Assembly: GCA_002794785.1 (NCBI GenBank)
Contig: NBBA01000009.1
Span: 930,001-994,000 of the forward strand
Origin: Coniferiporia sulphurascens
Lineage: Eukaryota > Basidiomycota > Agaricomycetes > Hymenochaetales > Hymenochaetaceae
Direction: 5' to 3'
Length of the DNA: 64,000 bases
Below, piece by piece: positions 24,950-38,300 of the stretch. Position 1 is the stretch's first letter. Every line of letters starts with the position of its first letter. The translations under genes were made by a program, and so were the position numbers. The notes beneath the pieces were generated by a model. That model was given only the letters and a program-made list of their open reading frames with translations. It searched no databases and was not told the origin of the DNA.

Positions 24950-27134
24950 ATGAAGCTAGTACTCGCACTAGCCCTCGGCGCGACGCTTTTCCTCAGCCCC
25001 AGTCCTGGACGCGGTCTTTTTTCAGAATCGCCCCTTGAGTCCGCAGACACGCAGGTGCCTTTTTTGACCGACGAGCCCGCTAACCCCGTCGCGCCAGTCA
25101 TCTCCGCCGAACTCTCTGCATTTGTGACACGCTCACTGCGCGAGCAGGGTGTGCACGGGCTCGCCCTCGGCATCGTCCGACCAGACGGAGACGTCGAGCT
25201 AGGCGCGTGGGGGAACAGCTCCGAGAGTGGCGATGCGGTGGTTGCGGATGTGAGTGCTCATACGGCGGTACGGCCATACCGGGTGTTAGTGCTAATCGGG
25301 CTGGGTGTATGCAGACTCTGTTCAGCATCGGCTCGTGCTCAAAGGCGTTTCTCGCCGCGTCCTTGGGTATCCTCATGGACGACTTTGCGCACGGCCGGAA
25401 TGTGACACCCCTTCCCCCCGTATTGACCGAGTTTGGGTGGGAGACCAAGGTCAAGGATCTGCTTCCGGACGACTGGGAGCTACGGGACGAGTGGTAGCAG
25501 CGGAAGACCAACTTGCGTGACATCCTGTCCCACGTATCCGGAGTCGTGGGGTGATTACCCTTCTTTTTAAACGTATTGTGTTTATCTGAAGACTAACACA
25601 CTTGTATGTGTTATAGCCATGACTTCTCATATGGATCAGATGACACTGCAAGGGATATTGTCCGACGCCTCCGATACCATAATACGCCTTTTGAGCTAAG
25701 ACAGAGATTCGCGTACAATAATGAGGTATTCCGATATTCACACTGTCTTGTTTCCCGTAGTGCACAACTAACCATTTTTTTGAATCTTAGATGTACGTGA
25801 CAGCCACATACATACTCACTATGTACTCGGGCGTTCCCTTCAGCGAGTTTCTCCAGGAGCGCATATTTGTGCCACTCGAAATGTATTCATCGACGATATC
25901 TCCTGCTGTTGCTGATAGGAAGCTCTCACAATCATGGGTGTCTAACGGACGTCAAGTTCCGTTTTGGCTGCCCGAGAAGAGTATGCCGACGATCGGCGGT
26001 GCGGGCGCTATTATCTCTAGCGTGCGCGATATGGTAAGCTTATCAGTATGGTGGCGAAATATGCGACTGATTGCCTCTTTTCATAGACGAAATGGCTGAG
26101 TGTGTTGCTTAACGAGGGTGTTGATCCACTTTCCAACAAAACGATTATCCCAACGTCGGCGTTCGAAGCTTCCACCACAGCTTCGGCAATAATGACGGGA
26201 ACCGGCTCAGACCTCCATTCGATTGCTAGCTATGGCATGGGTTGGGGTCGCACATCATACCTTGGGCAGGAGGCAAGTTTCGGGAGGAATATTGAGAATA
26301 AATTTGTGCTTATCTCTATTATCGCTAGACTGTAGTGCACACCGGTGGGATGCCGGGCTTCCTGAGCTTGGTTCAGTTCCTGCCACATGCAAGGCTTGGG
26401 GTGGTGTCACTTACGAACTCTGATGGTGGTAACGTGGTGAACAGTCTTCTGGCCCAACGCATCGTTGGCGATGTGTTGGGGCTCGAATCTATGGAGTGAG
26501 GCCTTCCACAGCGTCGCGTTATTGATGTCTGACCTCTATCCTTTTGAAATGTAGCCATGACGAGGAGCCTTCCGAGGAGAGTCAAACAGTTGCTCCAACG
26601 TCCGGGAAAGATAAATTGGGTTCAACTCTTTCCCTTCGCCTGGAGGATTATGCGGGATCGTACACGAGCCCAGACTACGGCAACGTTACCTTCTGTGCCT
26701 CTTCGTTGCCTGACTCCAAGGAGATGCCAATAATCTCGTCAAGTGACTACTGTTCATCCTTGTTGCACGACTTCGCGCTCGTTGACAACGCACAGGATCG
26801 AGAGGATTCACCCAAGGGACCGCAGCTCCTCGCATCCTACTCACGAATCTGGTCTTCACACCTCCGCCTCGTGTACAAGCGCGCCGACGTATTCACCGTC
26901 ACAGCCACGACACTCTTCCCGCACGGTTATGGGTCCGATACAAGTCCATTCTTGTATGACGTTGGCGTAGCTACGGCGCATTTCGACATCGTCGGGTCGG
27001 AGTCAGAACGCCGAGTGGCTGGCTTCTCCGTATGTGGCCTGCTGCGCGACGCGGAGAGCGCGCAGGGCGACTGTGAGAGCGGCATCGGCGCCAAGCCAGG
27101 CTCACTCGTGTGGTTCACTAAAGTCACAGATTGA
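24950..27134 (+). pseudogene. Beta-lactamase-like serine hydrolase, copy C, one nonsense codon
   Basis: The exon pattern is the same as copy B: 24950-25249, 25315-25550, 25617-25725, 25791-26033, 26087-26272, 26329-26495 and 26555-27134, which would give 606 aa. The signal peptide (MKLVLALALGATLFL), SCSK (107-110), YNN (from 212) and HTGG (362-365) are intact and every splice site is usable, including the GC-AG intron 26273-26328. The single lesion is TAG at 25495-25497 (codon 161), where copies A and B have CAG. It truncates the product after residue 160, so the YNN and HTGG motifs would be lost. It may be a very young pseudogene, a segregating null allele, or a sequencing error. It sits beside the OPT gene, the likely ancestral position. 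Confidence 0.85.
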
Positions 27135-27955
27135 GGCTTTCGGCCTTTGTGATAGTCCGCCCTGGCACATCGAGGGTGCACATGGTACACAATGACCCCC
27201 GCCAATCCAACCCTGGATAAACAAGTGTATTTGTCTGCCTGTCAAGACTTTATTGCGAGCTCCCCACCCTCACTCTTTTTTCTCGTCCGACCCGGCCAAC
27301 AAATCCATATGTATTGTACTGGTGTAAGATTGCTCAATGCTATTATACTGACTGTCCAAGATGTTCACGTCACCCCCGGTCCCCCATCTTCGCATGTCCG
27401 ATGGCTGTGGACAAATAACACATCCGCACTTACTGCGATTATGAAAGGGTTCTATTGTTGTACAGGTCTCGTGCCAGCCCGGCCCTGAGCCTGAAATCTT
27501 TTCAACAGTTCTGATGGCTTGTAGCGAAGCTGCCATTAATTCGTATCGGGCGTCTCACAGCTTGTTCTATCACCACTGGCAGCACTCCTTACTTGGGCGC
27601 TTCCCACTTCCCGCGGCCGCCATGGGCAACAAAGTTGGGAGGGGGTGTTCCTCGGAGGGCTCATTTGTACGCACTCCCGGCTGATCACAAGGCATTGCTC
27701 CCAAATGATAATCACGAAAGAAAAAAGGACAGCCATTTAAGACCTGAAATAAGAGGTCATGCTCTTTCATGATACAGTTCATCGAGACCAGTCTACGTAT
27801 GCTAACAGTTGTACACCCAAATCCAAGTCGACATAAAGGGAAGTAATAAAACAGAATGGGAAACGTGAAAGGAAAACCGTAAAATCAACCTGTGTACCAT
27901 ACCGTACTATAATGTGAAAAAAGAAATGACAAGACAGTGAGAAGTGAAGGGGTGT
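27135..27955. repeat. Duplicated 3' flank of the hydrolase array, copy C (ancestral side)
   Basis: This flank joins copy C to the 3' end of the OPT gene and is shared in diverged form with 23680-24500 and, in part, 19466-19905. It must contain the converging terminators of copy C (plus) and OPT (minus). No gene was seen within it. Confidence 0.7.
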
Positions 27956-30562
27956 CTACCACGTCGTAGGGCCGAACGTTTGGCCAGCGGGCACGGTCTT
28001 GAGCGTAACGCTCTTCCAGTCGCCCGTCTTCGTGAACACGGTGTTGCCCCACCACGTCTGGATCGTTGTCGCACCAATCGTGCCGTTCTTTGGGAACTGC
28101 AAGCAGAAGAAGATGATAATAAGCGCAATCGCCACGCTCGAATCCATTGCGGCGGAGAGCACGTAGTTGTACTTCGTCCACCAACTAAAGTGGCGCCGCC
28201 GGATCACGTATTGGAAGATGAACCCGACAATGGCCCAGGGCACATAGTTCACGGCCGTCGCAGGAGGAACTGCACGCATACTTTTTAGTTTCAGAGTACC
28301 TGTACTACTTGGAGAGGGAAAGGCTCACTGTAACCTGTACCCGTAAAGATGACGGGGAAGTTGATGTACTTGAAGAACGAGTTGGGGTATTTCTTGGTCA
28401 TGAAGTACGAGAAGATCGGAGCGACCGTGCCGACGACAAAGAAGAAGAGAAGGCCGTAGTACAATTGGCCCTTGGAGAACTGTAATGCAGGACCGATGAC
28501 TCCCCAGATGATTGACGCCGTACCGAAGACCTCCGTCGATGGACAGATGAACCCATCAGGTTGGTCGGTTGCGCACATGTCACTATGAAAGATCAATGAG
28601 TAACGTACACAGTAGAAACTCTAGCAAACAGCATACGTAATGTTGGTAAACATCCACGCCTGCACACCAAGTTGGACCGTACCCGCGATGATCGTCGCGA
28701 CAACCTGACCCCAGAACATCGGTCTCGGCGGGATCTTCATGTAATGTCCGAGCTTGAAGTCAGACGTGAAGATAAGCCCCTGATACATGGTAATGTATCC
28801 CCACGTCTTGAAAAGCATCATTGCAATTGGATGACCGGGAAGCGCATAGCCTATAACTAACTCCGTGATGACGTTCAAACCGACTTGTTGGTTTGTGATG
28901 GCTTGGATCATGCCAATGGGGATGATGTAGAAGAATGCAATGATCAACGAGAGAATGAACGCCCAGACCGGGAATTGTGTCGGCCAGACTTCGATCGAAA
29001 TGATACCAAAGACGAACATGGACAGGAAAATGGACGCGTACCACCAGTCCGGAACCTGAGGATAGACGCTCATGAGGCGCGCATGGATATCGGGCTGCTC
29101 GTGCATCGCTTTACGAGCCTGAGTCCAAATTTGCTTTCGGAAGTAAAGGAAGGCATGTGTAAGAGTTGCGGTGATTGATGCGAAACTCAGGCCGTACTGA
29201 TTGAAAAGAACCAAAAGTTAGATTGATACTAGTAGCCATCTTTCAAATTTCCTTACCGACATCGCGAAGGTTGTTGAAAGGAACAAGGGACTATAGTTGT
29301 GGTACTTCTCGAGGTTAATCGTTGAATCATCGTTGAGAATCGCAGTGACATTATACGTCGCTCCGGTGTTGTCGTATGAGATACGCGAAGAGATGGGCAT
29401 GTACTGTGCATACCATACGTTTGAGTAGTAAAGAATTGGTGTAAGGAACCAGAAAAAGAACACGAAGCCGGCGAAAACGTTGGCCTCGGCCCACCAGGGT
29501 GTCGCAAGCGGCGAGCCGATATAGGCAATCTGCGCCCAGTCAAAGGTAATGAGGGACATGCCAAGACCAGACGAGTAACCAAACAATTGGTTAATTTTGA
29601 CATTGTCGGGTACAATCCAACAAACCCAAGAGAAGTAACTGAGAGCCTGGAAAATGTAGCCGGGGAAGAAGTACCACGAGGTCCCAGCGAGGAGCGCATA
29701 TGAGAAAAAGCGCTCGCGAGACACCCCCCCACGATTACCGATACCGGCGTACTGCTGTTGGTGAAGCGTATTGAAAAGAGCGCAGTTTACTAGGTTGGCC
29801 GGCCATATCATTGACGGTGGCTGCACAAGGAAGCGTCGCGCAATGCCGCCGATAGAAAAGCCGATAAGCTGAGTGGACATGACGATGAGCCACTGATAAC
29901 CGAAATTGTAGGTCTGGTTGTAGTAAACCCTCTGTACGGCGATGATATCCGTTGCATATGCACTGCCACTCGCAACTGTCGCCATAATCGTGGAAAGTAC
30001 CTTTAAAACAGAAGGAAAAAAGGCCGCAGTTAGCCTCGTCCTGTGGGCGCCTGAAAGAATGACGATCTGCTCTGCTTACATGTTCCTTGACCGTATACGG
30101 GCCCGGGTTAAGAGGCAGACCAAAAATAGAGACGTTCGGCACGACCTTCGCCCAAAGGCGGCCGCAAGGGAAGGACAACAACTGCGCAACCAACTGAATG
30201 AAGAATTGAGAGTCAGTGAAGTGACCATGTGCAGACAAAACTTTGATAGCACGGACATTCCCTATGGTTACCGAAGGGTAGCGGAAGAAAAAGAATTGGT
30301 TGAGACCAGACATGATAATCGCGAAGACGAGACCGATGACCCAGGAGCGGATGGTAGAGGAAGGCATAGTGGGGTCATCAGTGTTGGCGACGGCCGAACG
30401 GACCTCGGGATAGGGCGAGTCATCCTCGAAGAGAATCGCATTCCTATCGAGGTTGGGGTCATCGAGCTCTGCCAGTTGTGCGAGCTGGTCCGAGACGGCG
30501 CCCTTCTCGGCATCCAGCTCCTCTTCAGACGGATAGCGAGCTTCGTCTACAAGCGAGGACAT
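27956..30562 (-). CDS. Oligopeptide transporter, OPT family
   Basis: Five exons on the minus strand: 30562-30080, 30000-29257, 29196-28637, 28582-28329 and 28269-27956, giving 784 aa, the usual length for fungal OPT proteins. The ATG at 30562 is used; the in-frame extension upstream begins with GTG. Family signatures are NPGPYTVKEH (residues 152-161, ending exactly at exon 1) and KIPPR (563-567). A hydrophilic acidic N terminus precedes many membrane segments. OPT proteins are proton-coupled plasma-membrane importers of tetra- and pentapeptides or glutathione; a fungal member next to secreted hydrolases could take up peptides, but co-function is only suggested by position. Its 3' end was caught in the segmental duplication that made copy B. 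Confidence 0.94.
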
Positions 30563-33500
30563 GACTGGCGACGCAGAATCTACTCGCACACTAGGAGTTC
30601 AGCGTCGGTGAGGGGGATACCTAGGGCGACAAGAAGAGGAACGTCGGTCTTATACCTGGTACCAGAAGCCAATTCTAGGAAAGAAGCTTGTGAGTCGCAT
30701 GAAGAAACGTAACGACCAGAGAGAGCACATGCACCCGCGACCGGACAAGCGGAAGGACGATAAGGCCTACGGCGCCGCAGAAGCACGCCACCGCACAACC
30801 TCCGTGCTAGCTGTTATCACTCCATATCCCAGTTTTGTGGTCCTAAATCTATATCTGTATCATGCCGTACCTTCGCAGCATCAGACAATCTAGATTTGAA
30901 TAACTCCTGCGCAAACCTCGGAACCTGAGTAGATAGATCTCCACTTACCGAATCATGGAACCCAAAGCCCAACCTTAGGCTGAGCCAAATGCTTGCGGAC
31001 GCGCCAAGTGGTGCACTTTTCATGCATGCGCCGATAGACCTTAACTACATTAGCTGCAGTTCGCGTCATTCTCAGTGGTACGTGGAGGACGATTGCGAAT
31101 ACCACACGCACATGGTCGCTGTTGGCACGGGTTCCTTTTCGCTTGGTACATTCTTACTTCGAAGCGCAGTCGGCTTGGTCCTTCACCCGGAGCGGAAAAA
31201 AAGAAGCAAGTACAGTAACCTTGGACCTGATGCCGGGGAAGCTGCGGCTGGGAAGATTGAAGTTCCAGGTTCGTTCCTGTATGAGCCCTGCAGGAGTAGG
31301 CATATCATACGAGAAGAAAAAGGAAAAACCGAGATCGTACTAACCTTACTAGAATCAGGCCGCGGGTCTTGACATTAATATTATACTGTGAGCTTGATAC
31401 CCGTTTTTGAGTCCGAGAGGTCGTACAACCAGTCCATCCGAGGCCGGGTTTCTAGAAAGAGAAAACGTTTATAGTTTCCTAAAACGGGGTGCTTTGCGCT
31501 CATCCCCGGGCCACGTCCTCATCGCCACCGTCGAGAACTGGATGCAAAAGTTTCCTCTGTCCTGTACTTATGGCTCGTATTTCCCCCTTCTCTTCTCTGA
31601 CTCTAATCCTTACAGATTTTCAAATTAAAAGCTCTTCCTCTTACGCGGCGCATCGGATTATGCAGATGCTCATACCTCACTAGCTTGACTTCTGGAGGCT
31701 GGCGGGTCAGTGTCTACCATACTCGACTCCTTTACCAAGCCGATAAGCACCCCCCCCCTATACTTTCTGGAAGACTATGCCGTCTGGAGAGGCCCATTGT
31801 GCCTTGTATCCCCATATGGTCAAAATCTTGGCGGAAAACCACATGTCCTGCCGAATTTTATCTCAATCTTGCGGTCCTACCATTATTTCGCATTCTAGCG
31901 AGACATCCAGTTCCCTCAACTGTCTAACCTGCAGCATAAATGCGACTACTTAACTCCAAAGGACGAATGCACCCGCGTCTCTCAGTCAGGATTTGGTGAC
32001 AATTGTATACAACCAAATTTTGATTAATGCGCCCCCTTGATCGAGCTCCAACCTTTTCCTATGGCCGAAATTGACCTTGTTCCTATCGTCAACAAACTAC
32101 GTAGAATTTCTCATACTCTGCATCACGAGACAGTTTTAGGTGATTCTTGCTGGAAATGCGCGCTCACAACACCACAGAAGTGTTATCTCATCTAGGACGG
32201 TTTAAAATACTTCAGGCGTCCAGTGCAACGACTCGATTTATCAGAGAAGCCATGCTGAACCTATCCGGGACCTGCCCTGGATTTGAATGTAACTCGATTT
32301 TTGCCCTGATCTCTGCATGTGGATGGTTATAATCAACAAATATCAATTACCGCGGCCTCTAAAACCTCCGTCTATCTATGTATACGAAAACGAGATAGGG
32401 GATCGTATCGCGGCCGACATACTCTCCGGCCGCCGGCGATGAGCTGCCTTGTACGGGTCGTGATAAGGGGCAATACAGTGTCGTAGGCATATGCATCTCC
32501 GGTTAAAGGGTTTAAAGAGACATAATTTGATATACTTACATCGGCTATTTTCCAAATATTGACAATAAAGAATCTATAGGATATACATCGGGAGGTTTTC
32601 CGAGCCTCAACCTATTGAGCCACCCATTTAAGAACTTCATGTGCTATTCTTCCGGAACGAGCTCTGGAGATACTGTACTTTATCAAGCCTCCCACGTTAC
32701 GGACCGCAATGTCCTGGAGCACCGCCCACTGTACCCACTGGCATCAGATCCGAGGCTAGCACAGTCTCTTCATAATTCTGTTGATTTTTGACTTTCATGA
32801 CTGGCCACAAGCTTGAGTTTCGTTTGAATGGCAGTCAAGATCATCAGCGCCTGGGGACGGAGTATCGTCCTTTTGTCTGTCACTCTCACACACCAGCAGG
32901 CGGCTGAATACCATCGGTGAAAGACGATTCCCTGCAACAGCGGGCGTCCCTCGTGCCCGTTCTACCCGGCGCGTGTTGATCCCCCCTTCTCGACTCGGAA
33001 GGATCGCTATTTTCCCGTTAACTTAGCATACTTAGTCCTCGCGAATGCCTTCTCGATCTTTGCAACTTCCCACCGGCTTGTATAAGGCAAGTGTCCTCCG
33101 AAGTTTATGGTCAGATATTCACGTGGGAAGGCATCAGATCAGGCTCTCTCCCGCTGGATTTTATCAATATCTAGGGTGGGAGAGCGCATATGGGATATCT
33201 GCGATTTGGATTTATTAATAGAGAGATTTATTACTAATAGAGAAACGGGGTTGTAGCTTGACTTCGTACGGCATCTAATGTGAAGGTGCGGGCAATGCAA
33301 CTGCCAGCACCTACTCATATTGACGTAAATTATCCGGTACGACAGGCTTCGATGGCAAAGACAACTGACCAATTGTATATCAAAGCGGGGACGGCTACAA
33401 AGCTTATGAAAAAGTCCTTATGACAACCCGAGGTCGGAAACCATCTGGTAAGCGCCACACTTGATATCAGTATGGTTCCCGTCCATATTTTCTTGGAAGT

Positions 33501-35304
33501 TTATTTTGGTGCGTTGAACACTGTACCATGTGCATCGTTTCCATCATCTCGAAAAAAAAACGGGAGTAAACAACCCTGTACATTTATTCCGACCAGGAAC
33601 GGACAAACGAATGGGCCTCGGACCGCGTGCACTTTTTGACTTATCCAACCGGCTAAAACCCGATACCAGAATCGCTACATTAGAGGATTTCAGAGACCCA
33701 CACCAGGAGTGTCCCTCTTCTCTTGGCACGAGGCACAAGTGATATTTATATGACTATCAAAATCATCTCAAAACTAAGTTGGGTTGCAGTTCGGATCCGC
33801 GCTTTTCGGCGGAGCCAGAAAAGTCCGTGTCTTCATCAGGATGTAGTCAAGACGAAATTGTAATTTGGCGTGTGTTTTACTGGTTCTACGGACTTTGCAA
33901 TACAAATCATCGCCGACTCAGTAACATCTGTTTAGCCGTCAGCTTCTTCGCCGACTCTCCCCGGCTGATTTGGCAAAGCACCTTCGCACATTGGCGTCCG
34001 GCCCAATCCGCCCTCCGATGTGGGTTAAGTAAAGGCAAGTTTTCTGATGGGCGATTCCGTGGGACAGCACAGAGTTAGTATACCTTGCGGTCGGACACAC
34101 ACTCCTCTGACCTCCGTGTCTATTCGGCGCTACTAATCCATTGTAACATAATGACCTAGTTCAGTAATCCAACTTAACGAGCTAACCGTTTGTTTCCTCC
34201 GGTCTCTGCCCTCCAGCTACCTCGGCACGACACAGGGAAATATTTGAAATTCTGAATGGCTGGGCGTCACACTGGCAGACCACGGTCTACGTTACTACAA
34301 GAAGCAGCTTCGCGGTTCTTTGAGCGGCCCGCTCGAAGGATGATCACTGCATTCGTTTCGACGGGAACTCGTCACCTTCTCTTACGGAAAGTAGGTAGGC
34401 AGAAGTTATGTCGGGAATAACGGAACTACTGTAAGAAGCGACTGTGGTTTTAACTCATGAGCCGCCATACTGAATGTTATAAACCTCGAGGCCGGATTTC
34501 CCGAGTACGTACTATTAGCGGGCATCGAATCATATTTACTGCTGTAACCCGTCCATGCTATTACAATAAGCTTCCGTAGGTTGCCTGGGGAAGGAGGTGG
34601 AATTGAATCCTTGACTCACGTGTCCCCGTACGTGTCGTCACGGTGCTATTTATATTAGTAAGAGATCGGGTGGTCGTGGCAAATAATCGTTTCCGATTAT
34701 GCGACCAGTCTATTAGGCGAGTACTAGTGAGGTTTAAAACTTACTTCATCCTTTTACCTCCGCGCTAAACTTATTGGGGTCACTTGGAATAAATTAAGAT
34801 TGAACCAGGACGTAGCATACACGGTTAGTATTTGTCGACGACTGATGCAAACTATGTACTTTCATAAACCGCGCAGGTTCTCTATTTGCCAAGCACCTAA
34901 AGCTTGGTACAACTGCCCTGTAACTGTATACAAGATCATAAGACAGAACAACTTGAACAGAAGAAAAACGGGAGGAAAAGAAGGAAGGAACTGGCAAGAA
35001 AAATAAATTTCGTTTGCCGGCTGGCAGCGTTTATTCCGGTGATCGGGAAGTCATCCCAAACGATTCCCCATGTCATATCAAATGAGTGGCGTTGCGAAAG
35101 AACGGTAGGTACACTTTGAACAGGGGTATGATGAAGCTCGACAAAAAAAGCAATGGTCCCAGCGAGAAATGAATTTTTAACAAGAGCACGTGATTGGTCG
35201 GCTGGTTGTTGTCATAAAACGGTCATAAGGCTGAGAAAGCGAAAATTAAATTGGCGACAGGGCTTTTGTTGCTTCGCAGTTACCCGGCGTTGACATTGAT
35301 TAGT
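30563..35304. other. 4.7-kb gene-poor region
   Basis: It lies between the OPT start and the stop of the PUF gene. The first few hundred bases should hold the OPT promoter. Frames here are all short, show no family motif, and do not extend through introns. No long terminal repeats, tRNA-like T-loops or tandem arrays were recognised by eye. It is either intergenic sequence or repeat remnants too old to read. Confidence 0.55.
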
Positions 35305-38300
35305 TCATGCCTGGTAGGCACCGACGTTTGGCGAGTTCTGCTGCTGGTACATCTGGTACACGTACGCCTGGTAGATATGGGGTGGAATTTGCTGTGGTTG
35401 CATGGCATATGCCGACTGCGCGACGGGCATATTTATCATGTTTCCAGCCTGTCCAAGGCTCGGCGACTGTGCGCCATATGGTATTGCCATCGGCGCCGAT
35501 TGCGTCGGTTGAACTATTGGCGCGCCGCCATTGCGCCGCGAACCGTTCCGCAAACCGCTCCCATCTAAAGCTGGAGAACCAGGTGCAAAAGGATTGAACG
35601 GATCCGTTGATGGCGAGAAGCCGCCGGGAGAAGCAGCTGCACCACGTGCAGATCGGCCATTAACCGAAACACCGTTGTTCTGTGAGCTGCCTTGTCCGAA
35701 AGCTGGGTCAATCTGTAGCTGCGGCGTTCCACCAAGCTGAGGCGTCATATGAGACTGACCACCCATTTGCAGCGCGGCCATCATGGATGCGAGGTTCTGG
35801 TCGTTTGTGGGGCTTCCATAATAACTGCCCTGCGAAGACGATTTCTTCATACCAGGCGACTGCCCCATCCCCGCTGCATAGTTTGCAGCAAAGTTTGAGA
35901 CAGGTAAACCGACCTCTTCAATGAGCCGGCGGTATGCCTGCGTTGCAATGACCTTGAGTTCAATAAGAACACGTTTTGTAGCATCCAGGTAAGCGGGTCG
36001 CTTCGCTGGGTCGACGAACGGACTGGTAAGGATCTTGTGTACAACCGCAACACCATTAACTTGATCGCCGAGGACATCCGTAAGGACATGATCGCCTGTA
36101 GAAAAGAATAAAGAGTCTACGATCTGTACTGACGCATCGAGTTCGACTTTCTGGTTCACGATCCTTAGCACCGTCAGTGACGCGAGTTTATGTGTACACA
36201 GGTGGGAAAGGTGAGGGGTGAACCGAGGGGCAAGCAGTCTGTAGCGCGATGGAAAGCCAGACGTATCCAAGAGCCAAGTCAGCAAGAGAGCGCCATTAGG
36301 GTTCGTCGCGAGCGGTATCGAATTCAGGATGATTGCTGTAGCAATACGGCGCTGCTGGCTAATAGTCACGTTTGGACTCTCTAGACATGCACGTACGCTG
36401 CGCGCGCCAAAACGGCCTTGGGCAACTTCCCAAAGTCGATCGACTATCGTATCAAAGATGAAATCATTGGCTGGCGAACCAAAGCGAAGACAGCATCTGC
36501 GGACATGCAAGTTAGCCTTCCGAAAGAAAGGTTACTATTACCGTCAGACAAAACGCAAACTCACTGAACAACGTAGTTTCCGAATTGATCAAGAAGCAGG
36601 GGCGGCGTAAATGCCCTTAAGTTTTGTGCGATCAGCGCCACTTCCTCGGGTGTTTGAACGCACTCTATGATTTTTTGCGCGGCCCATGTGCCGTTTTTAT
36701 GTATGCCAATCATTGCAAGGTGAGGGGCGACACGCTCAAGCATGGCAAACCTAGGACTTGGCGAACATTTCTCGAACAACTTCTGGACCACCTGCACAGC
36801 ATAAGCACGTTAATTGCAGTTCAGTGGAGTATGACTTATTAATGTATAACCACTAACCGTATTGCCAAGCCAATCCGAGGCTAGATCGACAATCTCACCG
36901 TCTAGGAAATCAGCAGCAACCTGATCTATTTCTTCCACAGACAGCGTTCCAGAGTCCAGCCGCTTACGCAGCTCCCTCAACTTTGAGGCATCCCATCGTC
37001 TGTTGTTTGGGCGCTCAGAAACAAGCGGTATGGTCGTGTAATACATCGTTGGCGGACGGAAATCTGGGATGGCATGTTAAGATTTGTCGAAAGACACTTG
37101 ACGATTCCAGCTCACCAGCCAAGGCAAGAATGTCATTCTCAGCGTCCGGACTACCCTCGCTCAATTCCTTCATAATCATCTGCTGTTCCGTTACCGAAGG
37201 CGTCCAGCCAGGTGGCTTCGCCGTGCCATCGCTAAATGTCGCGGTGGTATGCAGACCGGAACCAATCATACTCAACAGGAGATTTGAGCGGTAGTTCTCA
37301 ACAGCACCACCGAGGACCTGTTCATCAGCAGGAATAGTCGATGCGCCCTTAATGCCACGCAGAGCGTGGATTGTTGCGCCGACGCTCAGGTCGCCGACAC
37401 CCTGGACGTTAATGTTGGCCGGCGCATTCGTCGTTGCTTCACCTTCGTTTGCACTCTCGGTTCCGTTTTTAACAGGTACCTTCGCGAACCCTATCCTAAT
37501 AGCACCAACGTCGCTGCCGAGGACATCACGTCCGTTCAGAGCTTTGCGTGCCCGGACTGCATCATCCAGGCGCTCGAAGTTAACTAAAGGGAAGACTGTC
37601 AGCAAGGTTCCTCTGAAAATCGCGGAAGTTAGGACATACTGAAGCCACAATTTTTATGTGTTAACACTCTGGCAGACTCAATAGGGCCATACGGACTGAA
37701 GACGCTCAAAATGGTCGCGGGTGTGGTTGTAGAAGGAATGGAACCGATCCACAATGCGCGCGTAGGTGTTGACTGCAATTGAGATTCTATGCCACTCATA
37801 CCACCCGCGGCGCTTCCATTAGATCCTTTAGCCGTTCCAGCATTTGCGCCATTTGAGGCGGTGTTCGCGGAGCCCTTAGCAGGCGCAACAGGAGCACTCT
37901 CTGCTTTGCCAAATCCTATGCGTACAGCCTGACCATTCGGCATACCAATCTGTCCGCCTAAACGGTTCAGCACATCTTCCTTGGCGCGTATAGCATCCGC
38001 CTGATCTACAAAGTTGACAAAGCCACATTCCTTTTTTCAAAAGAACCCCGCATAAGAAACATTAGAAAACACGACAACGGATTGCCGAACTGTACCTTCT
38101 CAGGCAATAATCTTAAACTCTCTATCGCACCATACGGAGCAAATACGTGAATGAGTTGTTCGCTCGTAACGGAACTATCGAGATTGCCGATCCACAAGGA
38201 ACGCGTCGGTGTCTGTAATTGCTGGGTCTGAGAGCCTTCCGACTTTGGCGAAAGCGCGCGACCCTGTGAGGATGGGGCAGCGAGGTAGCTACTTGTACGG

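Noticed and set aside
26296..26335. Apparent frameshift and stop in hydrolase copy C just before HTGG
   Set aside because: The segment is the end of a GC-AG intron (26273-26328) conserved in all three copies; splicing restores TVVHTGG, so it is not a lesion.
31122..31928. Cluster of short plus-strand frames
   Set aside because: They overlap one another in different frames, carry no motifs and do not join through plausible introns.
34560..34640. Possible tRNA-like T-arm near GGAATTGAATCC
   Set aside because: No matching acceptor stem, D-arm or anticodon arm could be folded around it by eye.
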